Positions 16,726 to 25,373 of a DNA stretch of 64,000 nucleotides are shown in pieces. Within the stretch, counting starts at the first letter, position 1. Every line of letters begins with the position of its first letter. The stretch is from JAAXVQ01 sp964604705 (GTDB lineage Bacteria; Oederibacteriota; JAAXVQ01), in NCBI GenBank assembly GCA_964604705.1, contig CAZSAP010000004.1:124001-188000 (forward strand), given 5' to 3'. The notes under the pieces were generated by a model that did not search any database, was not told where the DNA came from, and saw only the letters and a program-made list of their open reading frames with translations. A program made the translations under genes and the position numbers.

Positions 16726-18486
16726 GTGAAACCAATTTTTCGCATAAGCATGATGGTGATCGCTGCAGGGCTTTTGATGTCCACGCTGGGGTGGGCGCAT
16801 CAGGATGCGTCGTTTACGTACAAGGCCACGGCCGGCATGTATGAGGATGTGTACGACTACTTTAAGGCCAGTCCGGCCTACTTGCCGGGGTTTAAGCGCA
16901 ATGTGTTCTGGGGGCAGTTGGCCAATTTGCAGAACCGCACGGACAGAGTCTTTGCCAACTCCGGTGTGAATTACTACCTGCTCGGGGGCGAGATGGACTT
17001 AGGTGTAGGGCATGTCGGAATCATGTACGACACCTATGGGTACACCTCTTCCGACGGCAGCCAGAGCTTCGGCGAGTCTGGGACACATTCAGGGTATGGG
17101 GAAACGACCAATGTAACGTATCAGGATCGCAATTCCGATAATATTCTGGATTACCGGCGTGAGACCTTTGGCAAAAATGATTTCACCTCCAACTACAATG
17201 TGAATGACATCTACGCAGCCTACGGCCTGGGCGGAGTGGCCGGATTTGACGTAGGTGTGGGTGTGCGCGGGCAGTGGAGCCACTGGTATCCGACGTACGA
17301 CTCGTTTCTGACCGAAGCTACGACCTACAAGCGTGGTTTTAAGTTGGAAGGGCGGGAACGCCAGCTTGACTTGGTTACAGGTCAGACGATCTATACGTAC
17401 GACGAGTCTTCCTCTGGGTCGTGGAACTACGGACAAGCGGCCTGGCGTCTGAACTTGGGTGCGCGCGCGGAGAACCTTATGCCGAACTTGAGTGTGGTTG
17501 CCAACCTGGCCCCGATTTTCAAGTTCCAGACCAATGAGTTGAAATGGCAGTACGACTCAGCGAGTAATAGTTCACCTGCCAATGCTTCTGTGGTCGCGAA
17601 TAATCAGTCCACGTACAAGGTAACGGGTTCGGAAATAGTTATGGGTAACCTGTATCTACCCAAACCTGCTACGGGTATGGGTGTGGCCGCAGATGTGCGT
17701 GGTGACTATGCACTTTCACCGAGTGTACTGCTCATAGGCAAACTAGGAATTGAAACGATCGGGTTATCTTCAAAAGATGTGAAACGTGAATCCGCTTTTG
17801 ACTATCGGGGACAGGCCACGGTCTGGAGCGGTGCTGCGAACAATTACGTTTTAGCCTCGACGGTTGACAACAACCTAACAACTTTGGCTTTGGAAGGTAC
17901 CAGCAGCGGAACCACGGTGGCCGCGCAAGCGCGTGTCCAGTTCCCACAAAAAGGCTGGCAACTGGCCTTAGGTGTGAATGCCAACACCTACAGTGTGAAG
18001 AGTGAAGACAAAGTGACCAGCACCACCCGCAACAATCGCCGCTACGATATCGGCGACGGAGTGGCGGCCAACAGTTATTCACGAGTTCAGACCAGCGGGT
18101 ACAAGGCAACCTATAAAAATGATGTGACCATTGACACCCTGGAACTGCCGGTGGCCATGGTCTTTGATGTACTGAGCAACTTGAAGTTGCAGATCGGTGC
18201 CAAGGGGGTGTATCAGTTTACCTCCACCACCAACGAAACCACGTACACGGACCGTACTTTAACCACCACCGTGACCACCACCGATGCAGGAGCTGTAAGC
18301 ACGGCCATCACCCCGGCGACGTTCACAGACTCCACCCGCACGTCCACGTACTCGGCGGTGCAACGGGCCGAGTTGTCCTATGGCCTCAATTGGTGGCCGT
18401 ACGAACAGGTGCAGGTGGACTTTACCGCTTTCTACCGCCCGCTGGAACTCTCGAACTACCAGTTGTCGCTGAGCATTTATTTCTAG
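16726..18486 (+). CDS. secreted barrel-like protein, cassette copy 3
   Basis: 586 residues from a GTG preceded by GAAGGGGG, as in the other copies; the frame is open 18 codons further up. Signal peptide ending at WAHQD, shared block MYEDVYDYFKASPAYLPG, FGESGTHSGYGE close to copy 1, and a C-terminus YQLSLSIYF. The calcium-type loop reads DRNSDNILD: the Gly of the DxNxDG motif is Asn. Copy 3 is more like copy 1 than copy 2 in the central part (ESGTH, FKLEGRERQ and DLVTGQ are shared). Outer-membrane barrel inferred; function unknown. Confidence 0.8.
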   Translation: MKPIFRISMMVIAAGLLMSTLGWAHQDASFTYKATAGMYEDVYDYFKASPAYLPGFKRNVFWGQLANLQNRTDRVFANSGVNYYLLGGEMDLGVGHVGIMYDTYGYTSSDGSQSFGESGTHSGYGETTNVTYQDRNSDNILDYRRETFGKNDFTSNYNVNDIYAAYGLGGVAGFDVGVGVRGQWSHWYPTYDSFLTEATTYKRGFKLEGRERQLDLVTGQTIYTYDESSSGSWNYGQAAWRLNLGARAENLMPNLSVVANLAPIFKFQTNELKWQYDSASNSSPANASVVANNQSTYKVTGSEIVMGNLYLPKPATGMGVAADVRGDYALSPSVLLIGKLGIETIGLSSKDVKRESAFDYRGQATVWSGAANNYVLASTVDNNLTTLALEGTSSGTTVAAQARVQFPQKGWQLALGVNANTYSVKSEDKVTSTTRNNRRYDIGDGVAANSYSRVQTSGYKATYKNDVTIDTLELPVAMVFDVLSNLKLQIGAKGVYQFTSTTNETTYTDRTLTTTVTTTDAGAVSTAITPATFTDSTRTSTYSAVQRAELSYGLNWWPYEQVQVDFTAFYRPLELSNYQLSLSIYF

Positions 18487-18508
18487 GTTAAGGAGCGTGA
18501 GACACGTT

Positions 18509-19975
18509 ATGAAAAGACTCGTGAGTCAACTGACTGTACTGATGGTGTTGGGCGCAGCCGCCGGCATGGTGGCCTCGTGTGCCAAGCAAAGCGGGCCGCT
18601 AAGCCCGAGCATACCGTATCTGACCGCAGCCAACCCCGCCAATGGATCGTTGCCTACGGTAACCACAGGAGCGCCGAGCATCTGGCCCACCGCCGTGTCG
18701 CAAACCGCTCAGGTGTATTTTTCCATGCCCATGGACCCGGCCTCTTTGGTCGCGGGGGGGACGGTCTCGGTTTACACCATGAACGACGACGGCAAGAGCG
18801 AGACCCAGTACCCGAATTTTACAGCGTCGTACAACACCTCCAACAAGTGCTTGACCTTGACGCCCACCGGCGGGGCCTGGGCCAACAACAAGGCCTATCA
18901 CTTTGTGTTCACCACCGGCTGTCTGAGTGTGAACGGCAAACCCTTGGATGGGAATTACAACAAGGTGCAGGAAAGCGCCGAGTTTGACACCATGCACATG
19001 TTTGCCACTATCGGGACACCCCTTTCTCCTGGATATGGTTTGTCTGATTGGAACAACGGGATTCAAGTGGTGGGATACACCGTAAGCACCATTCCGCAAG
19101 GTGGCATGTCACCGCATCCCGTCACTGGTTATTTGGGGGACGTGAATCCGGATGCTTACGGCGTGACCATTACAGTAGCGTTTAGTCCAAATGCCTTTCC
19201 CTCTCCTGATTTTCAGATGGATACGACTACGTTTTTTACCAGTGACACGGTTTTGCATCCGAACATCAGTGTCGTGGATGCGGCCACCAACGCACCGGTG
19301 GCTCCCGTGTATGTAACCGTACCGGCCTCGGCAGGCACAGCGTACAATATGTTGAGTGCGCGCTTCACACCAGCGGCTGGAACCAAGCTGAAGCTCAAGA
19401 TTCGCGGTGGAATTAACGGAGTGCGCTCGTCAAATGCGGCCACCTTAAATTTAATGCGCGGTTTGTATTTCTCGGGTTCTGGGAATGGCCGACCCCAAGC
19501 CACAGACGACAGCAAGGAAGTGACGATCCAGTTGCGCCCCACCACGGGTCAGGTGCCGTATGTGTTGGTGACGGGGTCAGCATATGAATCGGCTACAAGA
19601 AGGATCGTCGTGACGTTTAATGTGCCTACGGGCAACGGAACCTTGGATGCGGCTACAATAAATTCTAGCACGTTTCATCTAATAGATATGAGCACCAATC
19701 CGTACACAAGTTTTGCTTCTGCGGGGATTGTGGTCGATAACTCTTCGGCCCCTAATCCGAAAGTTTACGTATATATACCAACGAAGTTTTATGTCAATAC
19801 TGCCACATCCGCAAACCGCGATGTTCGGCTGATTGTTACCAAAGATGTGAAGTCGTCTGACGGTTTTGCTCTGGACCAAAACAACGATCAAGTCTTGGGT
19901 ACGGAATTTGACAACTACGATAGCTATGCAGGAAACGCAAACACCTATTTTTCAATTTATAATTACGTACAGTAA
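18509..19975 (+). CDS. lipoprotein with Ig-like domains, cassette copy 3
   Basis: 488 residues. Lipobox ASCAKQSGPLSP, the SbsA-type Ig block (QVYFSMPMDPASL; GGAWANNKAYHFVFTTG), and loops equivalent to copies 1 and 2 but degenerate: DGNYNKVQE (nt 18947) and DQNNDQVLG (nt 19874) both lack the Gly that follows the Asp/Asn. The protein ends in YNYVQ, two residues longer than its paralogs. The ATG is used; GTG at 18497 lies inside the conserved ribosome site. It is the last gene of the array and is followed by a strong terminator. Confidence 0.8.
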   Translation: MKRLVSQLTVLMVLGAAAGMVASCAKQSGPLSPSIPYLTAANPANGSLPTVTTGAPSIWPTAVSQTAQVYFSMPMDPASLVAGGTVSVYTMNDDGKSETQYPNFTASYNTSNKCLTLTPTGGAWANNKAYHFVFTTGCLSVNGKPLDGNYNKVQESAEFDTMHMFATIGTPLSPGYGLSDWNNGIQVVGYTVSTIPQGGMSPHPVTGYLGDVNPDAYGVTITVAFSPNAFPSPDFQMDTTTFFTSDTVLHPNISVVDAATNAPVAPVYVTVPASAGTAYNMLSARFTPAAGTKLKLKIRGGINGVRSSNAATLNLMRGLYFSGSGNGRPQATDDSKEVTIQLRPTTGQVPYVLVTGSAYESATRRIVVTFNVPTGNGTLDAATINSSTFHLIDMSTNPYTSFASAGIVVDNSSAPNPKVYVYIPTKFYVNTATSANRDVRLIVTKDVKSSDGFALDQNNDQVLGTEFDNYDSYAGNANTYFSIYNYVQ

Positions 19976-19991
19976 GTCTAAAGGGAGATCC

Positions 19992-20028
19992 AAGGGGAGT
20001 GATCTTAAGATCACTCCCCTTTTTTTTT
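19992..20028 (+). terminator. terminator of the cassette array
   Basis: Long perfect hairpin (AAGGGGAGTGATC with its complement, four-base loop) followed by nine T. One of the strongest terminators in the window, suggesting a single long transcription unit from 10153 to 19975. Confidence 0.93.
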
Positions 20029-20129
20029 GACCAATGCAATGTTTTAAAAAAGGTAAGGTCTAACTCTGCGTGGTTTGCCACAAAACCTCCCCTCGGCGCA
20101 TCAAGCCTTTAGTGAGGAGGGAGTAGGTC

Positions 20130-20159
20130 GTAGGGAACTTCGCGTGCGGGGTTCCCTAC
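20130..20159. repeat. GTAGGGAAC inverted repeat
   Basis: Perfect 9-bp arms GTAGGGAAC / GTTCCCTAC around a 12-nt GC-rich loop. Palindromic intergenic repeat; no partner copy is seen in this window. Confidence 0.55.
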
Positions 20160-20172
20160 AACTTTTAAACCG

Positions 20173-20241
20173 AACGCCCCCCCAGCCCCCTCTTTGATAA
20201 AGAGGGGGAGACAGCCCGGTGTATGGGCAGTCGGGGGAGTT
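20173..20241 (+). repeat. dispersed intergenic element, copy A
   Basis: About 69 bp. It contains the hairpin CCCCCTCTTTGATAAAGAGG(GGG) and ends in GGGGGAGTT. It is nearly identical to copy B (23207-23274). Confidence 0.8.
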
Positions 20242-20362
20242 GGGGTTCAAAACGTAGAGTGCCAACTTAAACCTGAGTTTACTTGCTATCTTGCTTGTGG
20301 TAAATAAATGGATCGCTATTTAAAGTCATATCTACAAAAGGCCTTTTTAAGAAAGGTAAAAC

Positions 20363-23206
20363 ATGAAAAAATGCATATTGGTTTCTAAACTAATCGTTTT
20401 TCTGCTTCTAAGCGTTGCTGGTGTTCAAGCAGACTGGGTACAAGATGGTGGAAGTTTAAATATAAATGCCAGTAATAATGCGGGAAACCCAAGTATGGCG
20501 ATTTGGAATGGGACGCCGTTTGTGTGTTGGGCGGAAGTTCAGCAGAATGATATTGTGAAATATTGGAACGGAAGTGCTTGGGTGCGTATTGGTACAAACA
20601 CTATGGCAGGTACAACCGAGTATGATTTAGCGGTATGGAATGGAAATCCTTATATTCATTGGAGTGATGGGAATTACACAGGCGGAAGTGCTGGTGTAGT
20701 ACGTTGGAATGGAAGTGCGTGGGTGACTATGTCAGGTGGTGGAGGTGCTAATCCTAGCATTACAATTTGGAATGGGACTCCTTATATTAGCTCGATTAGT
20801 AAGTCATTTCCACCAGATCCGACTCAAGTCTATGTGAAACACTGGAGTGGGAGTTCCTGGGTGCAAGATGGGGCGAGCTTAAATAGCAATACTGCGTTGG
20901 CGGCATATTCACCCAGCATTGCTGTTTGGAATGGAACGCCTTACGTAAGTTGGAGTGAAAACTCGTCGTCAGGGACGGATCAAGTATATGTCAAACACTG
21001 GAGTGGAAGTGATTGGGTACAGGATGGAGGTAGTCTAAATATAAATCCGAGTGTAAGTGCATCAGCTCCGAGCATAGCGATTTGGAATGGTTTCCCTTAT
21101 GTGAGCTGGCTAGAAAATGATTGGATTTATGTGAAGAAATGGAACGGTAGTACATGGATTCAAAATGGCGGAATTAACAGTGGAACAAATACTAAGTTTT
21201 TAAAAATTGCAGTATGGAATGGAACTCCATATGTTGTTTGGAAAAGAAATGATTTTACTTCGAACTCGATATTTGTCAGCCATTGGAATGGATCTGGATG
21301 GGTGATGGATGGATCGAAGGTAAATAATACTACTGAAGTTCCGGATGGCAAGTTAGGTTTTGGGGTTATAAATGACACTCCGTACGTTGCGTTTACTGAA
21401 GGGTTTAGTAGTTCAAACGTTTATGTTAAACACTACGAAACTCCGACAAGTACAGCTACTGTTTCACCCACACCTATCCCCGGTACTCGTACCAACACAC
21501 CAACCATGACCCGCACCTCCACCATCACTCCCACTGTGACCGCGACGCCTACGGCCACCCCAACCTCCACGCCTCCGGTGTTTATCTACAGCACCTACCC
21601 CAATCACGGCACTTCGGGTTCTTCTGTCCGCACCTACATCACGGGTAAAAACTTTTTGGCGCAACCGGCTGTGAAGCTGGTTAGTTCAGGGAAGCCGGAC
21701 GTAGCCGCAGCAAACGTAACCGTGAAAAACACCTTGCTCATGGCTTGCACGTATAACCTGGTAGGTGTAGCCGAGGGCGTTTACGATGTACTTCTGGATT
21801 TAAGCGGCGCGACCAACAGCTTACCCCGCACGTTTCAAGTGCTCAAGCCAGTCGTTTTACCTGCGCGCTGGCAAGTCGCTGACCTTGGTGCGGGAGACAC
21901 GCCGGCTATCTCCGGAGCTGAGTGTGGCGTGTCCATCGGCGACGGAGACAACAACGGTGCCACGGACGTGTTCGTAGCCAACCGCAACACCAAGTTCACC
22001 AAGTTTACCTGGCAAGGCAGTTCATGGGCCAAGACGTCTTTGCCGCCCACGTTGAACACCGAGCTGGCCAGCGATGTGTTGGTCTATGACCTTGACCACA
22101 ACGGCACCCAGGAAGTCTATGTAGCGGCTCAGGACAACCATGTCTACCAGTATTCTGGCGCCAGTTGGACCAAGGCCGATGCCGGTAGTGGCACCAACAA
22201 GATGACCACGTTGGCAGCCGTTGACGCCAACAACGACGGCGAGCCAGAATTGTATGCAGGCAACGCCGACGGATGTGTGTACCAGTTTAAACTCTCCGGT
22301 ACATGGAGCAAGACCAACCTCGGGACTACGCTCACGGCCATCAGCGCACTGACCGTAGGCGATGGCAACAACGACGGGCAGTTTGAGGTATATGCAGCAG
22401 GTGCAGATCATGGAGTCTATGAGTTCAAGTACAATGGCAGCACCTGGTCGTCTGTTGCTTTGGGTACGGCGGGCGGGGTTGTTACGGGCTTGAGTGTGGC
22501 AGACCCAGCCCATGATGGAGTTATGAGTGTTATGGGTGCTTGTAGTGATGGACAAATGTACCAGTTCAAAAAGAGTGGAGCCAGTTGGAGCGTAACCTCT
22601 GTGGGCAACGCAGGTGTGGCACTCTCCAAGCTGGCTTGGGGGGACGGTGAGAACAGTGGTGCGTATAAGCTTTACTCCGCCGGAGCCAACGGGCATGTGT
22701 ATCAGTTTGCGTTTGAAAGTGGTCAGTGGACCATGACGGATATCGGCAGCGCTCAGACGCCGTTGTATGCCTTGAGTCTGGGAGACGCAGACAGCGACAA
22801 CCAAAACGAAGTATATGTGCTGGGAGAGAACAGCCATGTTCTGCGGTTTAAGTATGTCAGCCTAGGGACGCCTACGCCCACGGTGACGATCACACCTGAG
22901 CAGCAGTTCATACCTGATAAATACTTCAAGCTATACCACAACCAGATCAACCCGAACCGTGGTGAGGCTGCCACGATCCGTTGGTGCCAGCCGCAAAGCG
23001 GCACGGTGACGATCACCATTTACAACATGGTCGGAGACAAGATCGCCACCTTGGCCGATCGTCAGGAATACACCGCCGGACAGTATCATGAACTCACCTG
23101 GCGCGGGGTCAACCAAGGCGGGCAGGTAGTGGGCAGCGGTATCTACATCGTCCACTTCCGCGCATCCGGATATGACACATACGGTAAGGTGGCAGTCATC
23201 AAGTAG
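20363..23206 (+). CDS. secreted propeller-like protein with Thr/Pro linker, IPT and FlgD-Ig domains
   Basis: 947 residues. Signal peptide (1-24). Residues about 25-355 are repeats around WNGTPYVSW and KHWSGSSWVQDG, as in lectin-like propellers. A Thr/Pro-rich linker (about 365-410) is followed by an IPT/TIG-like domain (about 411-490), then about six repeats of the form GDGDNNG...VYQF...W (about 500-835), typical of FG-GAP/VCBS-like propellers. The C-terminal domain (about 855-947) is FlgD-Ig-like (VTITIYNMVGD; GSGIYIVHF). The first ~1.07 kb is clearly AT-richer than the rest, so the gene looks like a mosaic. Probably surface-exposed or released; carbohydrate binding is possible but unproven. 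Confidence 0.8.
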   Translation: MKKCILVSKLIVFLLLSVAGVQADWVQDGGSLNINASNNAGNPSMAIWNGTPFVCWAEVQQNDIVKYWNGSAWVRIGTNTMAGTTEYDLAVWNGNPYIHWSDGNYTGGSAGVVRWNGSAWVTMSGGGGANPSITIWNGTPYISSISKSFPPDPTQVYVKHWSGSSWVQDGASLNSNTALAAYSPSIAVWNGTPYVSWSENSSSGTDQVYVKHWSGSDWVQDGGSLNINPSVSASAPSIAIWNGFPYVSWLENDWIYVKKWNGSTWIQNGGINSGTNTKFLKIAVWNGTPYVVWKRNDFTSNSIFVSHWNGSGWVMDGSKVNNTTEVPDGKLGFGVINDTPYVAFTEGFSSSNVYVKHYETPTSTATVSPTPIPGTRTNTPTMTRTSTITPTVTATPTATPTSTPPVFIYSTYPNHGTSGSSVRTYITGKNFLAQPAVKLVSSGKPDVAAANVTVKNTLLMACTYNLVGVAEGVYDVLLDLSGATNSLPRTFQVLKPVVLPARWQVADLGAGDTPAISGAECGVSIGDGDNNGATDVFVANRNTKFTKFTWQGSSWAKTSLPPTLNTELASDVLVYDLDHNGTQEVYVAAQDNHVYQYSGASWTKADAGSGTNKMTTLAAVDANNDGEPELYAGNADGCVYQFKLSGTWSKTNLGTTLTAISALTVGDGNNDGQFEVYAAGADHGVYEFKYNGSTWSSVALGTAGGVVTGLSVADPAHDGVMSVMGACSDGQMYQFKKSGASWSVTSVGNAGVALSKLAWGDGENSGAYKLYSAGANGHVYQFAFESGQWTMTDIGSAQTPLYALSLGDADSDNQNEVYVLGENSHVLRFKYVSLGTPTPTVTITPEQQFIPDKYFKLYHNQINPNRGEAATIRWCQPQSGTVTITIYNMVGDKIATLADRQEYTAGQYHELTWRGVNQGGQVVGSGIYIVHFRASGYDTYGKVAVIK

Positions 23207-23274
23207 AACTCCCCCCAGCCCCCTCGTTGATAAAGAGGGGGAGACAGCCCGGGGTATGGGCAGGCGGGGGAGTT
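23207..23274 (+). repeat. dispersed intergenic element, copy B
   Basis: 68 bp bounded by inverted ends AACTCCCCC / GGGGGAGTT, with an inner hairpin around TTGATAAA. It begins immediately after the stop of the gene ending at 23206 and may serve as its 3' hairpin. Confidence 0.8.
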
Positions 23275-23342
23275 GGTTTAACAGTGGGTGGAGTAAGGGA
23301 GTTGAATCTCGTCTTTCTCCTTCCAATTCGACTCAGGGCTTG

Positions 23343-23351
23343 TGCTATAAT
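23343..23351 (+). promoter_or_regulatory. extended -10 promoter of CHASE2 cyclase
   Basis: TGC-TATAAT without a clear -35, giving a start near 23358 and a short leader of about 24 nt with a GGGGGTGA ribosome site. Confidence 0.55.
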
Positions 23352-23381
23352 AAACCCCACATTTATCCGGGGGTGAACCGC

Positions 23382-25280
23382 ATGGCTTTGGTCTTGGATT
23401 CCTTCAAACGTTTTTTCTCAACTGAAAATCTTAAGTTTTTGGCTGCCAAGCGCATCAAACCCGCGGTGCAAATTGGTGTGGGCGTGGGTCTGTTCTTCTG
23501 TTTGTTCACTTTTTTTGATTTCAATTCTATGTCGGAAAACAAGACGTTGGATTGGCGTTTTGTCTGGAAGGACGTCCAGTCGCCGAGCGCCAAGGACCAG
23601 ATTTTGATTGTGGCCATTGATGACCAGTCCATGGACAGCTTGAAGGTGCGCTGGCCCTGGCCGCGTACCATGTACGCCAAGGCCATTGACCGTCTCTCCC
23701 AAGCCGGTGCCAAGGTGGTGGCGTTCGACTTGGTCTTTTCAGAACCGAGTCGGAAAGAACTCGAGGTTCAGGATCGTATTTTAGGGGATGCCATTTTACG
23801 TTCGAAAAGTTGGATTGTGTTGGCGAGCAAGTTTTTCGTGAAGGACATGCAAGTGGGGCAACAAATCGGGTATGTGTCGCCCATCCCGAATATTGATCCG
23901 AATAAGACCCATGTAGGCTATGTGAATCTTTGGCATGACAAGGACGGGATCATTCGCCACTCGGCCCTGATCCAAAAACACCTGAACAAACCCTATCAGT
24001 CGTTTGCATTGAAGATTTTAGCGCGCTACTACAATTTGGATTTTCCCACCGTGACCGTACGCTCAGGGTGGGTGAACTTCGGGGATATCCCGATACCGGT
24101 CGACAGCGGCGCAAATATGTTGATCAATTTCCGCGGCGGTCCGGGCAGTTTCAAGGTTATTTCGTTTGAGAACCTTATGGACGATGAGGTGATGCAGGGC
24201 CTGGCCACAGCCGGTGTGTTTAAGGATAAAATCGTCTTAATTGGCCCTACCTTCACCGAAGCGCAGGACAATCATCCCACCCCGTACTTTTTGGACTACG
24301 GAGTCACACCCGGGGTGGAGATCCATGCCAATGTGTTGGATACCATCATCAATCAGAAGTATTTCTTCCGCCTCTCGGGTCCGCTGCTTTACGGACTTTT
24401 GTTGCTCTTGCCCCTGCTCCTGGCGTTGGTGATCATCCATTTAAAACCATGGCAGGGAATTGTCTTTTTCTTGGTTTATACGTTGTTGTACGTGGCTGCG
24501 GGATTCTTTGTTTTTCTAAAGGCGCATGTGGTGGTGCCTTTGGCCAATCCGGCCATTGCCTTGGTGGTCACGTATTTGTTTGTCTTGATGTACCGTGTGT
24601 TTTCGGAAGAACGGCGCAGTCGCCAGATCAAGGGCATGTTCTCACGCTATGTTTCCCCCAAGGTAGTCGATGAATTGATCAAGAATCCGTCGGCGGCCAT
24701 GAAGCTGGGCGGGAACAAGCAGGAAGTGACGCTTCTGTTCTCCGATATCCGTGGGTTTACCAGCCTGTCCGAGCAATTGGCCCCAGAAGAGGTGGTTGAG
24801 TTGTTGAACGAGTATTTCCAGGCCATGACCGATGTTATCTTTAAACACGATGGCACGGTGGACAAGTTTATCGGGGACGCCATCATGGCTATTTTTGGCG
24901 CACCGGTTCGGCATGAGGATGACCCCATGCGCGCGGTTCGGACCGGCGTGGCCATGTTGGAAGAACTCAAAGTGCTGCGTGCCAAGTGGGAAGCGCACGG
25001 GCGCAAGACGTTTGACATTGGCATTGGGATCAATACGGGAGACGCCATTGTGGGGAACATGGGATCGATTCAAGCCATGGGCTATACGGTGATTGGCGAT
25101 ACGGTCAACCTGGCCTCGCGTTTGGAAAGTGCGAACAAGGAACTGGGGACGCGGCTGTTGATCTCCGAGAGCACCTATCAACACGTGAAAAGGCAAGTTG
25201 AGGTGAAGGAGTACACGGGGCTTAAGGTCAAGGGCAAGGCGCAAGCCATGAGTGTGTACGAGGTGTTGCGCCTCCTTTAG
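23382..25280 (+). CDS. CHASE2-domain membrane adenylate cyclase
   Basis: 632 residues. One TM near 28-46, an extracytoplasmic CHASE2 sensor domain (about 50-330: WPWPRTMYAKAIDRLSQAGA, FDLVFSEPSR, GVEIHANVLDT), three TM segments (about 335-415), then a class III nucleotide cyclase domain (about 448-630). Both metal-binding Asp are present (LLFSDIRGF and FIGDAIMAIFG), as are the Asn/Arg of GDTVNLASRLE, so the enzyme should be active. The substrate-specifying Lys in VDKFIGD favours ATP. The start is moved to the ATG with a ribosome site. In many bacteria CHASE2 cyclases lie beside FecR-domain genes, as here (27108). It likely makes cAMP in response to an envelope signal. Confidence 0.9.
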   Translation: MALVLDSFKRFFSTENLKFLAAKRIKPAVQIGVGVGLFFCLFTFFDFNSMSENKTLDWRFVWKDVQSPSAKDQILIVAIDDQSMDSLKVRWPWPRTMYAKAIDRLSQAGAKVVAFDLVFSEPSRKELEVQDRILGDAILRSKSWIVLASKFFVKDMQVGQQIGYVSPIPNIDPNKTHVGYVNLWHDKDGIIRHSALIQKHLNKPYQSFALKILARYYNLDFPTVTVRSGWVNFGDIPIPVDSGANMLINFRGGPGSFKVISFENLMDDEVMQGLATAGVFKDKIVLIGPTFTEAQDNHPTPYFLDYGVTPGVEIHANVLDTIINQKYFFRLSGPLLYGLLLLLPLLLALVIIHLKPWQGIVFFLVYTLLYVAAGFFVFLKAHVVVPLANPAIALVVTYLFVLMYRVFSEERRSRQIKGMFSRYVSPKVVDELIKNPSAAMKLGGNKQEVTLLFSDIRGFTSLSEQLAPEEVVELLNEYFQAMTDVIFKHDGTVDKFIGDAIMAIFGAPVRHEDDPMRAVRTGVAMLEELKVLRAKWEAHGRKTFDIGIGINTGDAIVGNMGSIQAMGYTVIGDTVNLASRLESANKELGTRLLISESTYQHVKRQVEVKEYTGLKVKGKAQAMSVYEVLRLL

Positions 25281-25309
25281 GGTGGGCCTGTGGGGCAGCC
25301 AGGGAACGG

Positions 25310-25338
25310 TTGACAAATGGGTAGGCGTATTGGATACT
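25310..25338 (+). promoter_or_regulatory. predicted sigma-70 promoter of 25374 cluster
   Basis: TTGACA, exactly 17 bp, GATACT. It starts a transcript near 25345 that can read 25374, 26045 and 27108 up to the terminator at 27819. Confidence 0.7.
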
Positions 25339-25373
25339 GTTTTGGCGGTTATTATGGCTTATGGAGAGCGACC

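Larger units (their letters stand above)
20029..20362. other. intergenic region with two repeat elements
   Basis: No gene is visible. It carries a 9-bp inverted repeat (20130-20159), a full copy of a dispersed element (20173-20241), and AT-rich sequence before the next gene in which no convincing promoter is found. Confidence 0.6.
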
